This document shows, piece by piece, positions 63,149-64,000 of a DNA stretch of 64,000 bases. A program made the translations under genes and the position numbers. The stretch is from Aureimonas sp. Leaf324 (GTDB lineage: Bacteria; Pseudomonadota; Alphaproteobacteria; Rhizobiales; Rhizobiaceae), in NCBI RefSeq assembly GCF_001423245.1, contig NZ_LMOH01000027.1, forward strand, positions 124,001-188,000, read 5' to 3'. Positions within the stretch are counted from its first letter, which is position 1, and every line of letters starts with the position of its first letter. Under the pieces are notes generated by a model, which saw only the letters and a list, made by a program, of their open reading frames with translations, did no database searches and had not been told where the DNA came from.

Positions 63149-63484
63149 TTTGCAAGGTCTTCGGCCCTTTGCCCCTTGTGAGCGGAGGGGCGAGTCACTA
63201 GTGTCTCCCGGCAAAGGCGGATGACGCGAGGGGTTTGTCCCCCGACCACGGCTTCGGAACGCGCTCCAGGCAGGACGCTCGAACGCCGCCGCCCCGTTCG
63301 GCAAGACGGCCAGGGATGGCGCCGCACCGGACAGAAAGCTTCCATGAAGGGCATTGCCAGCCGGATCCTCGGAGCCGGGCGGCCGGATGCCAGACAGTTC
63401 CCCCGCGAGGCGACGCGACGTCCGCTCGCGACGAAAAGGAAGACCCGGCCCGGGACGCCGGACGATCCAGAAAACAGGATGAGC
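63149..63484 (+). other. 336-bp leader region before the DUF4167 gene
   Basis: It contains a possible promoter (TTGTGA near 63175 and CTAGTG near 63197) and a long GC-rich leader. An in-frame ATG at 63344 could add 47 basic residues to the DUF4167 protein, but this stretch looks less conserved than the later start. No other gene or RNA is clear. Confidence 0.5.
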
Positions 63485-64000
63485 ATGAGGCCAGGACAGC
63501 AGCAGCAGAACAAGCAGCGCATGCGCGGACGCGGGCAGCGCAAGGGCTCCAATCCGCTGTCGCGGAGCTTCGAGTCCAACGGTCCCGACGTCAAGATCCG
63601 CGGTACGGCCCAGCACATCGCCGACAAGTACACGACGCTGGCGCGCGACGCCGCTGCGGCCGGCGACCGGGTCATGGCCGAGAACTACCTCCAGCACGCC
63701 GAGCACTACGGCCGCATCGTGGCCGCCGCGCAGGGGCAGTTCCAGCCGAGCCAGCCGGAGCGCGACTATGCCGACTTCGACGAGGAGGACGGCGACGAGG
63801 CGCAGGGTTCCGACATGGGCCTCGGCCAGCCCTATGGCGGCGGCCAGGACCGCCAGTCGAACGGCTATCAGGGCGACCGCCAGCCGGGGCAGGGTGACCG
63901 CCAGCATGGCGGCGAGCGCCAGGGCGCAGACCGCCCGCAAGGCGAGCGCCAGAACTTCCGCGACAACCAGAACCATCGCGGCGAGCGCCGCGACAACCGC
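63485..64000 (+). CDS. DUF4167 domain protein, 5' part only
   Basis: 172 codons are inside the window; the gene runs off the right edge. It begins MRPGQQQQNKQRMRGRGQRKG and includes SRSFESNGPDVKIRGTAQHIADKY with LARDAAAAGDRVMAENYLQHAEHYGRI (both quoted by their conserved cores), the DUF4167 domain of alphaproteobacteria. After about residue 90 it is a disordered Gln/Gly/Arg/Asp-rich region that looks RNA-binding. AGGA lies 5 nt before ATG 63485. The position after prmC is standard in Rhizobiales. Function unknown. Confidence 0.85.
   Translation, partial: MRPGQQQQNKQRMRGRGQRKGSNPLSRSFESNGPDVKIRGTAQHIADKYTTLARDAAAAGDRVMAENYLQHAEHYGRIVAAAQGQFQPSQPERDYADFDEEDGDEAQGSDMGLGQPYGGGQDRQSNGYQGDRQPGQGDRQHGGERQGADRPQGERQNFRDNQNHRGERRDNR

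Overview
The window is a high-GC (roughly 70% G+C) chromosomal segment of an alphaproteobacterium. Its gene order and gene content point to the order Hyphomicrobiales (Rhizobiales): cenR next to a cyclic-nucleotide-binding protein and an L,D-transpeptidase, cobS-cobT beside a J-domain protein and bolA, aroK-aroB beside a xerD-type recombinase, secA-parvulin-argJ-GNAT-mutT, and ubiG / lysC-ptsP-prfA-prmC-DUF4167. A family such as Aurantimonadaceae is possible but I cannot prove the genus. I see no insertion sequences, prophage or CRISPR array; the one stretch of clearly foreign composition is a single-gene islet near 43.3-43.8 kb.

Layout. 0.2-5.8 kb: a ribitol (adonitol) uptake and catabolism operon, with a XylF/FrcB-like binding protein, single-domain ATPase, permease, ribitol 2-dehydrogenase and D-ribulokinase-type FGGY kinase. 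5.9-7.9 kb: the envelope response regulator CenR, a cNMP-binding-domain protein and a divergent YkuD protein. 7.9-10.3 kb: a stand-alone FdhF/YdeP-type molybdoenzyme. 10.3-15.0 kb: a minus-strand operon with a binding-protein ABC importer and a hydroxypyruvate-isomerase-like TIM barrel. 15.0-19.1 kb: METTL20-like methyltransferase, a 27-aa membrane peptide, DUF3072, EVE, YciI, gpsA and tsaD. 19.2-24.2 kb: hemC-hemD-mic60-hemY. 24.2-28.8 kb: TerB-like, GATase, soluble transhydrogenase, a lipoprotein and an MFS carrier. 28.8-31.9 kb: tRNA-Ala(CGC), YggT, DUF3108, rpmB, a lipoprotein and a queuosine-precursor (VUT) transporter. 31.9-37.7 kb: phytase-like protein, cobT, cobS, J-domain protein, bolA, DUF1275. 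37.7-43.2 kb: aroB-aroK, small membrane protein-xerD, accA, YafK-like L,D-transpeptidase. 43.3-50.6 kb: the foreign nuclease-like gene, secA, parvulin, argJ, GNAT, mutT. 50.6-57.3 kb: Flp pilin, BioC-like methyltransferase, comF, grxC, nitrilase-family amidase, DUF1178, two DUF1289 genes, dps, ubiG. 57.5-64.0 kb: lysC, ptsP, prfA, prmC and the start of a DUF4167 gene cut by the window edge.

Most genes are ordinary core functions. The observations most worth a second look are regulatory: (1) an H-type pseudoknot with an A-rich tail directly before the queuosine-precursor transporter, which matches the preQ1-I riboswitch architecture; (2) two Irr/ICE-like palindromes in the dps promoter, one covering the predicted -10; (3) a strong intrinsic terminator for rpmB that lies inside the first codons of the next gene; and (4) a lone low-GC gene with a RecB-like PD-(D/E)XK plus QxxxY signature inserted between conserved neighbours. 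I did not find a clearly new multi-gene defence or biosynthetic system.
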